From: Malania oleifera
Taxonomy: Eukaryota; Streptophyta; Magnoliopsida; Santalales; Ximeniaceae
NCBI RefSeq assembly: GCF_029873635.1
Contig: NC_080418.1
Location: 150,467,748-150,531,747, forward strand
Length of the DNA stretch: 64,000 nt
Reading direction: 5' to 3'
Under the pieces are notes generated by a model. It saw only the letters and a list, made by a program, of their open reading frames with translations. It had not been told where the DNA came from and did no database searches. The translations under genes and the position numbers were made by a program. Shown in pieces: positions 46,291-58,051 of this stretch; the first letter of the stretch is position 1, and every line of letters starts with the position of its first letter.

Positions 46291-49200
46291 TCATGGACAA
46301 TTTGCGTTTTGACCTGGGCCTCCATAGTAAAAATAAGTACCCCAATTATCATTATTGCCAGTTTGGACATCGTAACAGTTGGATTGCTCAGTGAAGGTGC
46401 CGAACCCCTTGGGGGTCTTGAGATTGTTGGAGCTATCGACAGTTTGAACATTCCTGAAATAACTTGACTTTCCAAATCCCTCTTCAGGGAAGTGGCCACT
46501 TCCCATCTGAGTTGAGGTGTGCTCACCATTTGGCGCCGAGTTCACCACCTCTCCTCCCCATTCTATCATGGTAGCACTATCGGCCAAGTATGAGAATAGG
46601 AAAGAGGGCCAATAGCCCAAAACATAGTTGTTCCCAAACTGCATCCACCAATTTCCCAGAGTTGGATCCTACAACAAGTTTCAAGTAAATTTATAGGTAG
46701 TTAATATTGAGGAACACGAGGAAGGAAAATGGAGAATATATAATTGGAGCATTCAACACTAACTGTTTCTGGCTAGGGGCAAAACCCCCCAATTTAAGAG
46801 GTGGTGTCCCCCATTCTATCAGTTGCAGGGAATTTTCAAGACAAGCAGCAACAAAAATCAACTGCGGGCTAATAAATGGCAAAGGGATTCCAAAATTGTA
46901 GAATTTTAAAAGTTCTAAAATAAACTAGTGTATATTGAGCTTCAAAACCCAATTATGGTTTTTTGCAGAAATCAAAATATTTTATTTTAAAATACACTGG
47001 ATCACACCTGATTCCTTGGCATAGCTTTCCTGTTTAATTAAATAACAGAAAGTATTTGGCCTAAGGAATTCACCAATCCTGACCAGAAGAACAATCAGAG
47101 GACTCAGAAATTTGAACTTAACCAATCATCCAACTCTACGAAAATTCACATGGTATGAACAGTATCAACAGGACAGAGAATAACAGGGTGAGACATCAAA
47201 ATTTGAGGACCTCATTCCCCTCAAATATGCTAGAGAGAATTACCATCTTACAATTGGCATGATCAGCCCTCATTTCCTCATTTTGATATTTTAAAAAATG
47301 CTATTGTAGAAATTGAAAAAGAAAACATGCAAAAAATGTCTTAAAAGATATATAAAGAAGCAATTTGGTTTGCTAACAATCATTTCTCAAAATAGATTTC
47401 CCCAATACCTTCCGAATATAGTTTCAAAAATAAAAGGCTAATTTAACAACCAAATATAAATATGCAGAAGATCCTCAGGTCGTAGTACTAAATATTCCTC
47501 CTAACTTCACAATTTCAAGATTTGAGTAAATCATTTTCTTATTAGTTTGGGATTGGTTGAAGTGTTCCACAACCAATCCTAGGGTGTTCTCTATCGTTCA
47601 ACAAAAATTATCTATATCAAGAATAGATTATATATGCTTCATTTTATTGAAGTTTTTTCCTGAAGAAAAACAATCAAAATCAACAATCCATTGAATCCAG
47701 ACCAGAAAGGGTTAACCAAACATAATGTTTTGCAATGGTTTTTAGAAAATCAAGGAACCAAATTATTTCAGGAATTGAAATCCAGATTTATGATTCATAT
47801 GAGTTTCTCTCAAACCTATCTTCTACAAGAGAAATTTTGAAGCATAAAATTTTTTTTCTTAAAATTAAAAATTCTACTTGTGATAGCAATAAAGAAAGAA
47901 GCATCACTGGCAGCACAAACTATGCTGTCAATAACGAAGATGATTGCTATGGCATATTTTTCAAAATCAAATAAAAGTAAAAGAAAAACTACTTTAAAAA
48001 TTAATAATAAAGGATGGTTACCCAGATTTTCAAAAAATGGAAACCTTATTTTCAAAAAGGACACTGAGAATAAAAAATGAAGGCCTTCTTTCAAAAAACA
48101 AAGCACCCAAAGATATTGTTAGAAATCATCTCAAATCAGGTTGAGATTACCAAAGCATTTCAAATTTCTTCAAGCCCCAGGCATAAAATAGAGCAAACTC
48201 ACAAGTTTCATGCAGGTCCAGTGACAGTTCTCCTTCTATCACCCTTCTGCAAGCCCAGCCTCAGTAATCAATATTTTGAAGAGTGGTGAGATCAAATCCG
48301 AATCTTCAAATTTTTTGTACGTTCACAATCTTTATTTCAATTTTGACAACAATCATTCATGTTCATGTTATTTTTCCTGTCAGATATTTTTTATATTTAT
48401 TTGTTGTTTTTATTTACACCAGATCTGCACCATATCAAGCTTTCCCAAGCTCTATTGCTATCGAAATGAAATTAGAGTGTATTAAACAAAATAACCATAA
48501 CTAAAATCTCAGTATCATAATCATCAACTCAACAGAGTTGAAAATTTTGGTTTAGTAAAAATTATATATTTCAAAAACAAATGCACCTCCAATCTTTAAA
48601 CCTCATGAAATTCCTGAAAGTATTATTCTCAGTAACTCAAGTAAAAAACCTTTGAAAGAAATCAAGGGAAAAAAATTTCTACACAAATACTAATTTGGTT
48701 ATTCAAAACAGCCTTGAACAGTTGAAATTTGTAACGTTGTTGTTGGCCCACAATCATAGTTACTAAACAACTTAAGTTTTTGGGTAAAGGGGTAATCTAA
48801 CAGTTTACTAGGGACATGGTTACCAGGAGGTCTGAGGTTCTAATCCTGAGTTTCTTGTAAGTTTGTTGAGAAAATTGACATGTTCCAAATAATTGGTGTT
48901 AGGTTGTTTCTCTCCGCATGCAATTGGACTACGAGTGCAGACTCTTATGATAAAACCCCATTTCTGGGCATGCCCTGGGAAGAGAAGCTGAGTGAGTCCA
49001 ATATAATGGAAGTTTAATTTCTAAATGAAGTAAAGATGGAATCGTGGAGATAATTGGAACAATGGTAAAAAAGTTTCAAAATAAAAATTCATTTAGAAAA
49101 AAGGATTTATACAATATCATGTTTCTTAGGATATTATAATCCCCATTGTTTCACGCTCACTTGGAACTTCTACTCACCAACATGGCATTTTCCATGTCAC

Positions 49201-51640
49201 TACCATATCCCCACTTTAAAAAAAGAAAACAAAAATTATGGATGCAATCTAAGAGATAAAAATGAGTGCAGATGGTTACCCTGTACAAATACCACTACCA
49301 AGGGGAAATGCACAAAGCCATTGATGCTTAAATGCATCATTGTTCTTCAAGTAAACATAAATTTGTAAGTATTTTTATTCACGTGCTGTCACCATAGACT
49401 AGAGTAGCAAGGGTATTTTGGATTTTACCTTCCAGACAAGGATATTGATATCATATTGGGAACCATGATATGCAGAAACTGGGAAGATGCTTGCACCCAT
49501 TGCTATTTCATTATTGATTTGAATAAAGCCAGAACAGAGAAGGTTGTAGCAGCCTGTGGCTTGATAAGCGTCACTCTGTATATGTTTTATCACAGAGAGA
49601 GAGAGAGCAACTCACGGTGTTAGAGGAAGTGTATAAATTAAAATGCTAACTCAACCGGGGATTGAATAATGGTGGCTTACAGTCCAATAAGTGAAGAGTC
49701 TTGTGTTGTTGTCACCATATAGATCAGGGCTGACCTGTCCACAGTTGCATCATAGCATTAAAAATGAAAGTAGAAAAACGAAATTCCTTTTTCCCAAATT
49801 TTCCCACTTTTGAGAATTCATAGAGCAAGAAATGGAAATAATTATACCTGCCAACCAGCTTCAATGCTATTGAGATCCTGCCCAAATGATCCACCTAAAA
49901 TCCAGATCTGAGACAAGCTAAACTCATTAGACTGCTGTACTTTGGGTTCCCAAACATTAATGGTCGCTTTTGCTCCATAATACTTGTCTCCTTCAACGTA
50001 AGCTATTGCATGCTAATCATCATCAACAGGGAAAAAAACACAAGAAGGTTAGAAAAAAATGTATAAAATGGAAGGAAAAGTGATTTTTCCTTTTTCAGGT
50101 TTAGGTCTTTAAAAATAAACTAACTAAAAAATAAAAGATATATTAGGAACTAAAAAAGAGAAAACTTATTTCTCATTACCAGATGACCAGACTGAGTGAG
50201 GGGTTCAGGCTCTGCAGACCTTGGCTTTGGGATGCTGGTGTGTTTCTTCTTTCCATACCTTCTGACTGAACTTGCTCTCAGAACATCATCCTTCTTTGTT
50301 CTTCTTATGGGTATGGTTCCTTCAGGGCATTTTCCATTCAAGTGCCATAACTGAGTAATAGGGTTTGATGTCTCCTTGGGCTTTGCAGATGACTTGTTTT
50401 CATCAAACAACCCCTCTGGGTGAAAGCTAGGTCTCATCTGGAATAACCAAACAGCAGCCAAATCAGCATTTATTAAATGAAGAAAAAACTCCAAGAGAGA
50501 GAGAGAGAGAATATAGCGGTATCATACAAAATATTTATAGACAGGTTAGGAAGGTGGACCTGAATTGTGTGGTTTTTGAGGAAAGGATGATCAAAAGCTG
50601 GCTGATGACTCATGTGAACACAGTCGATTATATCTCCATCCGAACTCTGATGAAAAAATCAAAAAATCAAGATGAGAAATCTTACAGTCCTTACTCCATA
50701 AACACCTCATTCAGAAAACACAAAATTTTGAATTTCTTTTACAGAACTCTACACTTTAAAACACACTTGTAGCTACTGAGATACGAATAATGACCCAAAA
50801 AGGATAACAAAACAGAGTCCTCGCTTGAAAAGCCCCTTAACAACACTTCAATCAAAAAAAAAAATCCAAAAAACATACACAAAGAATAAATGATTTTCAC
50901 AGACAAAACACTAAAAACTACAAAATTAATAAGCTTGAAAGTTACAAACACTAAGGTATGACTGAGCAAACACATCAAAAGCCCGTTCAAGAGAACTGTT
51001 AAAGAGAAGATGCTGGTCAGAAAAATCACTATTGTTTTAAAAAAAACCCCTTCCCATGAAGATCCAGATAAGAAATCTCAACACTCCTTACTTCTAGTTC
51101 CACATAAACTCCCAAAAAGAAATCCAAATACCAAAAAAAATTGATTTTCGAAGAAATAAACACTAAAAAGCATAAACAATAATTAAATCCCAAAAGCCCA
51201 TGAAAGAGAGCGGTTAAAAGGAAATATGAGACTAAACAAAATCATTGTTGTTTCAAAAAGGCCCAAATTCCCGCAAAAATTGTTCAACGTATATGAATAT
51301 ACAAAACATGAAACAACATTAAATCGAATACCCACTTTGACTTAATCCAACAAAATTGGGAAGAAAAAGTAAAGAGAACAACAACATTCATGCCAGAGAG
51401 TGAGAGAAAGGAGGCAGAAAAGGGAGGAAAAGCAAAAAAGGGGGAAATAAAAAAGAAGAAAACCGTAATGCTCTTCACGGCGGGTTTGTTAAGCCGCTTC
51501 AGGTGCTTCCGGACCTCAAGCTTCTGCCGGGAAGCAGGCAGCTCACGCGCCCCGGCGCAAGATAGCGAGATCAAAGCCCAGAAGAGGAGCAGCGCCGTCG
51601 CAGTCCTCCTCGCCCTCCCACAGCTAAAATGCGCAGCCAT
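46291..51640 (-). CDS. neprosin-family protein (DUF4409-DUF239), right copy, 7 exons
   Basis: Predicted exons on the minus strand: 51464-51640, 50560-50646, 50180-50437, 49848-50012, 49681-49734, 49429-49575, 46291-46668. All have GT..AG borders, all introns are phase 0, and the product has 421 residues, as in the left copy. An in-frame ATG at 51667 would add nine residues. I prefer 51640 because MAAHF matches the MAA start of the left copy and gives a better signal peptide ([20 protein letters not shown]). The activation-peptide domain has [22 protein letters not shown] and [11 protein letters not shown]; the neprosin domain has [18 protein letters not shown] and [12 protein letters not shown]. 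Glu225 (IEAGW) and Glu336 (WGGEV) are the likely catalytic pair. Exon lengths equal or nearly equal those of the left copy (87, 54 and 147 identical). Intron 6 (2.76 kb) is long. It is probably a secreted glutamic peptidase and an apparent tandem duplicate. Confidence 0.9.
48785..48990 (+). repeat. possible degraded tRNA-derived SINE in intron 6 of the right neprosin gene
   Basis: GGGGTAATCTAACAGTTTAC..CAGGAGGTCTGAGGTTCTAATCCTG contains a box-B-like GGTTCTAATCC. Downstream is non-coding, with no clear A/T tail. The similarity to tRNA-derived repeats is by eye only. Confidence 0.3.
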
Positions 51641-51888
51641 ACTGACCCAAGAAAACCCCAGATGCAAAACAGCGAGACGGCCGCTCTACACCCCCCCGTG
51701 CAGGTTAGAACTGATGAGAGGCCACTGCCATAGCTCGAGAAGAAAAGAAATCAAACTTAAAGTAAACCCCGGTCTCTCTCTATCTCTTTACTTATCCTGC
51801 GCACCCCAAGCTTGGCCTCTTCCACTGACCAACCAGAGGATTAACAGAGAGCAGTGGGCCGGTTCTGTTTCCACAAAAATCCAATAAA

Positions 51889-51890
<2 letters not shown>

Positions 51891-51925
<35 letters not shown>
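51891..51925. repeat. (CT)n microsatellite upstream of the right neprosin gene
   Basis: About 17 CT units on the plus strand, so GA repeats in the gene's sense, 250 bp upstream of the ATG. GA tracts are common in plant core promoters and 5' UTRs. Confidence 0.9.
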
Positions 51926-51932
<7 letters not shown>

Positions 51933-51985
51933 TAAAAAATGTATTTTCTCTCTCACGGGGGTTTGTGGATTCACGAGGGGCAAAG

Positions 51986-51993
51986 GGTTTATA
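51986..51993 (-). promoter_or_regulatory. possible TATA box of the right neprosin gene
   Basis: The minus strand reads CTTATAAACC about 350 bp upstream of the ATG, just upstream of the GA repeat. If used, the 5' UTR would be about 320 nt and include the GA run. Speculative. Confidence 0.3.
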
Positions 51994-52249
51994 AGAAAGA
52001 ATCGAATCATAAAGATGGAGAGAAAGTGGCGAGAAAATTTTTATTTTGAGAAAATGGTTGGACTCATCGCATCATCTCATCCTTTGCTGCTTACAGCTTT
52101 TCTTTTGTCCTTTTGGAAGAGAAAGAAGGGAGCCGTTTGGGCGTCTGCACTTTGGACAGTACCATCCCCTTCGCTTCCCATTTTGCCCCTCCCTTTCAAA
52201 TTTGCCCCACTTTCATTCCCATATTGCCCTTCTTTAAAAAAATAAACCC

Positions 52250-53027
52250 TCCATTAATTTTGCATTTGAGAGTTTAGAATTTAAGTTTTCAAATTAAATT
52301 TGAGTAGATTTAAATATAATGTAGTGGAAAGTTATATTATTTTTGAAAAAAAAATAAAATTTATTCTTACGAAATGTAAAATTAGAGGGTGGTTGGTATC
52401 ATTATTATTTGTCTTTCTCGTATAAGAATTTCGATCAAATTACACATCACAGTCTTTTAGATTTTTTAACTCTTTAAGAGATTTATCTAAAAGATTTATA
52501 ATACAGAAGAAAACAAAAATTTCTAAAACACATTTATTTATATTATTAGTTTTTTATTTTATTATCGATTTTTAACTATTTGTGAAAAGATGAAAATTAA
52601 AAAAATTATAATTTTTAGTTGTTTTAACATCTTGTTGTCAAATATTTCAGTATCTATAATTAATTTTATATATATACTTTTTAATTAAAATTTAAATAAA
52701 ATAATCACATCAGTCCAAAATATAATTAAAATAAAAATACACATATAATTTCTTCTATTATGCATTTCTTGGAAATCATGATAATCATTTTTGTTAACAT
52801 TGAAGTTCTTTTTACAGTACTTTGATCTTGATTGGGGAAGTAGGCATTTTCACTTTATGTGTACTATTTGATTTCTTGGAGTGGAATGGGACATCACTTC
52901 CGAATCTAACACGATTGCCTTTTTTTTTTTTTTTTTCCCCTTTTTAAATGGCAGAAGATAGTGTTTTCATCCTCAAATTTGATACCGTCTAAATGAGTCT
53001 AAAACGTTTGTTCAAGTTAGAGTTTAG

Positions 53028-53034
<7 letters not shown>
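52250..53034. other. intergenic, AT-rich, no gene seen
   Basis: Long A/T stretches and a 17-base T run at about 52920-52936. An open frame near 52015-52245 has no recognisable similarity. Confidence 0.6.

Positions 53035-53065
<31 letters not shown>
53035..53065. repeat. (AT)n microsatellite
   Basis: About 15 uninterrupted units. Confidence 0.95.
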
Positions 53066-53070
<5 letters not shown>

Positions 53071-53090
53071 AAAATTGATAGACCCAAAAT

Positions 53091-53505
53091 TGTTAGGCAT
53101 GCTCGTAGGGTCAAACGATTAAACCGTCATTTGATGTCTTACATAACCGCCCTTAAGTTATTTATAACTTTCGATATGTTTACGAGAGTTACTATTGATA
53201 TTCTACATAACCTCTCTTAAGTTATCCATTACTCCATTAAGCATAAATGTCAAACTCAATGAGGGTATATATTGATCGCTATAAAAAGGGGATCCCAAGA
53301 TGATGCAAGCATTTTATTCTCACTCACTCTTCACCTATTGTTGTAATTTAAACCTCTCATTCCCTAACTTAGGCATTGAAGTCATTTCTCGGAGTACACC
53401 CCGAGTCATTCTTGTTTGATTATTCTTAGGTGATCGCAGTTCAAGGATGGAGTAGCAAAAATAGTACGATCCTTGGCAGCATAAGTAACCAATGTACCCA
53501 ACTGA
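53091..53505 (+). mobile_element. LTR-like remnant, possibly Ty3/gypsy
   Basis: It starts TGTTAGGCATGCTCG and has a TATA box CTATAAAAAGGGGATCCC (53279-53296), then CTCACTCACTCTTCACC and TTAGGCATTGAAGTCATTTC..CACCCCGAGT, an arrangement seen near the R/U5 end of many plant gypsy LTRs. No matching second LTR, primer-binding site or coding sequence is seen. Confidence 0.4.
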
Positions 53506-53810
53506 ACATAATCAAAAGATTATGTACCAATATTATTAATAGTTATAATAATAAATGGAGTTTAGTTTAATAATAAAATAAATGATTGTGCTGGACCGCC
53601 TAATTTTGCAAGCAAATTTCAAATAGTAATTAGAAAAAAATGATCTCACTATGCTATCTTTGCCAATTTTTAATTGCTAGTTAATTGATTAAAATTTTGA
53701 CTTATTTTAAACAAATTATTCTTATATTTTTAGTAGATTGCTTGAAATATAATTCTTTTTAACCTAAATTTTTCAATAGTAAATCATTTAAAAACAATGT
53801 TATATAACCG

Positions 53811-54314
53811 TAGGGGTGTGCAATCGGTCGATTCGACCAATTAACTGAATTTGTTTGATTAATGCCACCTCATAACCAAATCGATCGAATTGAATTCTTT
53901 AATCTAATTGTACCCAAAAAAACCGAATTTTTGGGTAATTTAGTTAACTGAATTTAACCAAATAAAATTAAAATTAATTATATAAAAAAATATGAATTTA
54001 TAATTTGTATGCCGAAATGAGAATGGTCGAATGGGAAGGGAATTTAGGAATAGCTAAATGAAACATTGGAAGTTTGGAACACTAACCTAAAATCATATAA
54101 TTTAATGATTTATACTTAAATATTAATTAATTAAAATTCAGGCAATTCGATTAATAGAATTATATTTTTTTCCATAACCAAATAGAAAACCGAATACCTA
54201 AATTTGCCCCATTCTAAAAACCGAACTGAATCAAATCGAGCTACAAATTAACCAAATCGAACCAACCGAATTTGATTAGTTAATTCGGTTAAAACTGAAT
54301 TATACTTGCCCCTA
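53811..54314. mobile_element. hAT-type MITE, copy 2
   Basis: The left end is TAGGGGTGTGCAATCGGTC. The right end in reverse complement is TAGGGGCAAGTATAATTCAG. Flanks TATAACCG (53803-53810) and TATAACCC (54315-54322) match at 7 of 8. Length 504 bp. The interior is rich in AATTCGGTT/AACCGAATT, as in copy 1. Confidence 0.8.
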
Positions 54315-54322
54315 TATAACCC

Positions 54323-54930
54323 ATTTAAATTTTATCTTACGAACCCTTTACTAGAAAGTTTATGGTAATTACATAAATGATATTATAAAAGAAAATCAAT
54401 CCTTTAAACAAAAAAATTTATGTAAACTTAACATATCAAACTTAAAAGAATAAATAACTTTTAAGTGTATTTAAATAAAGTAAAGTATCATTAATTTTTT
54501 CTTTCACAGAATTAAATTAAATATATTTCAATTCTTATGGTAATTATCTATTTCAAACTACTATTAGAGAAACTCGTAATCTCAAAATTTAATTACACTT
54601 TAAGTTACCACAATAATTTTAGAGTTAATAGAAAATCAATTAATCTACCGTATTAATTATAATTGAAAAATGACATTTTTTAAATTTTAACACCAACACT
54701 TTTATGCTAATCTAGGCAAAGATTCTGCCATTAATCACAAAACCAAATTTAAAAGGGAAAAAATCACTTTATACTTTTTATAAAAAATATATATATTTAA
54801 AATTTAGAAAATAAATAAATAAAGTATACTTTACACATACAAAAAAATAAAAAAGGAAAGGTAGATTGGATATGAGAATCAAAGCATTATTAAAATAAGA
54901 TAAAAATGAGGAATATTAAGGGATGACGTG
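54323..54930. other. intergenic, AT-rich, no gene seen
   Basis: Nearly all A/T-rich sequence with short A and T runs. No recognisable feature. Confidence 0.6.
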
Positions 54931-54948
54931 GCAGTGGCAGAGGTCAAA

Positions 54949-54959
54949 ATCCCACATCG
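54949..54959 (+). promoter_or_regulatory. USE-like snRNA promoter element
   Basis: ATCCCACATCG is an exact match to the plant snRNA upstream sequence element consensus RTCCCACATCG. A TATA-like TATTAAAAT lies at 54976-54984, closer than the roughly 24-bp (pol III) or 34-bp (pol II) gaps usual for snRNA genes. Confidence 0.45.
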
Positions 54960-55007
54960 GTCTGCTAATGCTGACTATTAAAATAGAGTTTTTCTGAGTT
55001 GGCAATC

Positions 55008-55195
55008 CATAATTGCCACGATGGAATCTGGATGAAATGTCGAAAATGACCTCAATTATTGGGAATGGAACGACGTGACTAGGTTTTTGAGTGGGGTCAA
55101 TATGGTCCACCGCTGGGAAAAGACGCTGTACGTTGCCCACTCAAGTTGGGTTTATTAAATGAACCCCGTAAATAATTGATTATTAATTTTTTTTT
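55008..55195 (+). ncRNA. hypothetical small non-coding transcript downstream of the USE motif
   Basis: A segment of about 150 bp, more GC-rich than its AT-rich surroundings, follows the USE and TATA-like boxes and ends in a run of ten T (about 55185-55195) that could stop pol III. It does not resemble U1, U2, U4, U5, U6 or U3. A minus-strand open frame overlaps it without similarity. This is a guess from layout only. Confidence 0.2.
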
Positions 55196-55293
55196 TGTGT
55201 TTGAAGAGTAGGGGCGGTTTGGTCATTTCAAATATAGAGATGGGGGCACGGCAAGGTTCGTATTCCAACGATGCCCCTCGTCGGTCGTCAGCG

Positions 55294-55348
55294 GTCTCGG
55301 GAGTCCCGAGACGGAGTTGTTGCCGTTCCGTTTGTTAACGTCGTTAAC
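55294..55348. repeat. two short perfect inverted repeats
   Basis: GTCTCGGGA-G-TCCCGAGAC (55294-55312) and GTTAACG-T-CGTTAAC (55334-55348), within a locally GC-rich patch (55235-55350). Confidence 0.8.
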
Positions 55349-56599
55349 TTTTCCACACCCCCTTTAAATGTAAGAAATGAAATGCCATAATCAAAAATAT
55401 TAGAATTTGGCTTATTTTTATTGGTGATGTGTAATTTCAAAAAATGACCTTTTTTTTTTTTTTTTTTCTAATGACTCAAAACTCCAACCCGAACAAAGTT
55501 TTTCGAATCCATTTACGTGACACCAAATCGAAAGGAGTGTATTTGAGTCAAATCGAGTCAATAAAATAAAACACTCGAATTCAGGTTAAATTTGACGATC
55601 AATTTCATAATTATTCAACTTAAATTCGACTCAAATTCAAGTTCATAAAATTTGAGCTCACATCGATTATAAAGTAATATTAAACAAATATATAAATATA
55701 TAATGTACGTATAATATTAAATATATTTATAAAATATACATACAAAACATATATAATATAAGATTAAAAAAATTGAGTAGACTTGAAACTAAACTTAGGT
55801 ACTATTATTGAGTTTGAGCTCGACTCGTTTAAATACTTAAGTAGTTCAAATTCCACTCAATTAATTGATAACTGATAAATATAATTTAAGAAAAATATAT
55901 TTTAAAATAAAAAATATATAAAATCAAACATTTAATGTAATTAATATCGAGTTTGTTCACAAATTTAATATCAAGCTAATTCACGAGCCCAATATCAAGT
56001 AATACTAACGAACTAGTAAACGAGCCAATAAACAAATTGATAAATGAGCCGACTCATGAATCTACAAAAATTAAAACTAAAAATTAATAATTTATTTAGT
56101 TAATTTTGTTATAAAATTATAAAAATAAAAATTGATAAATGAGTTGATTCATAAATCTCACGGGTTTGAAGCATGAAAATAGTTTCTTACAAAAATATAA
56201 GATAAGACGATATACTATAAATCTATTGTGACCCGTCCCTTTTCGGAACCCTATATGTACGGAAGCTTTGTATACCGAACTACTTTTTATTTATTTTTAT
56301 TTTTTTATTTTTTAGATTACGCATCAAATATCCACGTATCCGTTTTACAGTCTATGTGACTAATCTCGTGCCGCTTGAAGTTGCCCCATAACTCCAAAGA
56401 AATGGTAAATTCAGGAGTTTAGGAGTGGAAACGAATCTGAAAAAATTTGAACACCTAATCTCATGAGAGGCACTCCCAAGCTACTCTTTATTAAGGCGCT
56501 TAGGAGCGGTTTGACTCGTTCTTAGTCTTCCCTGTTTGCATATGAAAATAAGAAAGGGCAAGGTTTGAATAAGTAACACGGGGGGTGTACTGTACAGTA

Positions 56600-56920
56600 G
56601 AAATTCAGATAAGGACACGTGTACGGCCAGAGGGGGGAGGTAAACCCGTGAATGCGTACGTGTGGGGCGATGATTCAGGAAGCACGGGGGGGGCGCGGTA
56701 ATAAAATTGACGGTAAAAAAGTGGTGAGGGTATCCAATGGGAAGAGGTAAAAAAGTAAAAAAAAAAAAAAAAGGAGAAAGAAGAAAGTGATTGTAAGATT
56801 CTACACTTCTGAAACCGAATCCATCCAAGAGAGGCATCCGAATCTACAGCGTATATAAAAATTGTACGCGCGGATGGGTTGGTGCTGGTGGGCCCGATTC
56901 TGACACGTGTCACCATCTAG
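56600..56920. promoter_or_regulatory. G-box/ABRE-rich island
   Basis: Several ACGTG cores occur within about 320 bp: ACACGTGT at 56615-56622, ACGTGT near 56657 and the perfect 12-bp palindrome TGACACGTGTCA at 56901-56912. A TATATAAAA string is at 56851-56859. Such clusters mark ABA- and light-responsive plant promoters. No downstream gene is seen on either strand, so it may be a promoter remnant. Confidence 0.35.
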
Positions 56921-56999
56921 AGGAAGATGCCATGTGGTAACAACTAGGATTGGTTGCAGGGGAAAGTTTCCCTGCCTCCCAAAATAATACAAAGATAAT

Positions 57000-58008
57000 A
57001 ATAATAATAATTTATTATTAGTATTTTGAAATCTTAGGGTTTAGGATGATTTCTAACAATTAAATATAGCATAAAAAGAAATGATTTATTGTAAAAAAAA
57101 TATGTAATATTTTATAAAAAATAATGTTATTAGATTTTTTAACTTAAATAACACCTTTTTTAGTAGTCAAAAAATACAGAAACAATAATTAAAACTAAAA
57201 ATTAATAATTTATTTAGTTAATTTTTTTACAAAATTATAAAGATAAAAATATATAATTAATAAATTATTTTTTAAAAAAATAATATGAGGAATGGAAATA
57301 CAAAAGAGCATAAAATATTGAAAGATATTATGATAAAAAATTAATTATAATTATTTTACTTAAACTTTAAATGCTCAAAAAAATTTTATTCTACATGAAA
57401 TTCATAAAATAAAAGAGGAATTTCTGAATGACATCCTTTTTTTGTCGAATGTTTATAAATTATATTTATTTTAGTCATATTTTAATATTAATTAAAAATA
57501 CATATAAAATTAATAATTTATTTTCTCTTAAATCAATTATAGATATTGGAGTAGTATTTTTCACTTTTTTATGTTAAAATTAATAAAAATTTATTAAAAA
57601 ATTACACACTATTTCTTACTTTCTTAACGTTTGCAAGAAAGTAAGCAAACATTTAATTAAAATATACAATAATTGATCGCATTAGAAAATGCAACAATTA
57701 ATTACATAAAAATTAAAAATGTACTGATCAGATGTGCATCCAACTTCTAGTTATTAAAGAAGAAATTAATAAAACATGGAAATTATTTAATGAATTTTTC
57801 CCCCCAAAAATAAGAGATAGTATTTAATAATAACACTAAACTTTATGTAGCATAGCTTGTAGAAGGGACCCTAGTGGTAGTGGGAGGTAGGCATCTCACC
57901 ATCACTATTCACTAATAGTTATTGTTTGTCACCATCATTTCCCACTCATATGCTACTTTGAAAATGAGATACACACACCCTAACAAAATTCTAAGAGAAA
58001 TCTACAAC

Positions 58009-58051
<43 letters not shown>

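Noticed and set aside
51390-51887. 165-aa plus-strand open frame
   Set aside because: Antisense to exon 1 and the 5' flank of the right neprosin gene; lysine-rich start is the complement of a T-rich intron.
56481-56992. Minus-strand open frames of 63-118 aa
   Set aside because: Low-complexity Phe/Ser run from a poly-A tract and no similarity; the region looks regulatory rather than coding.
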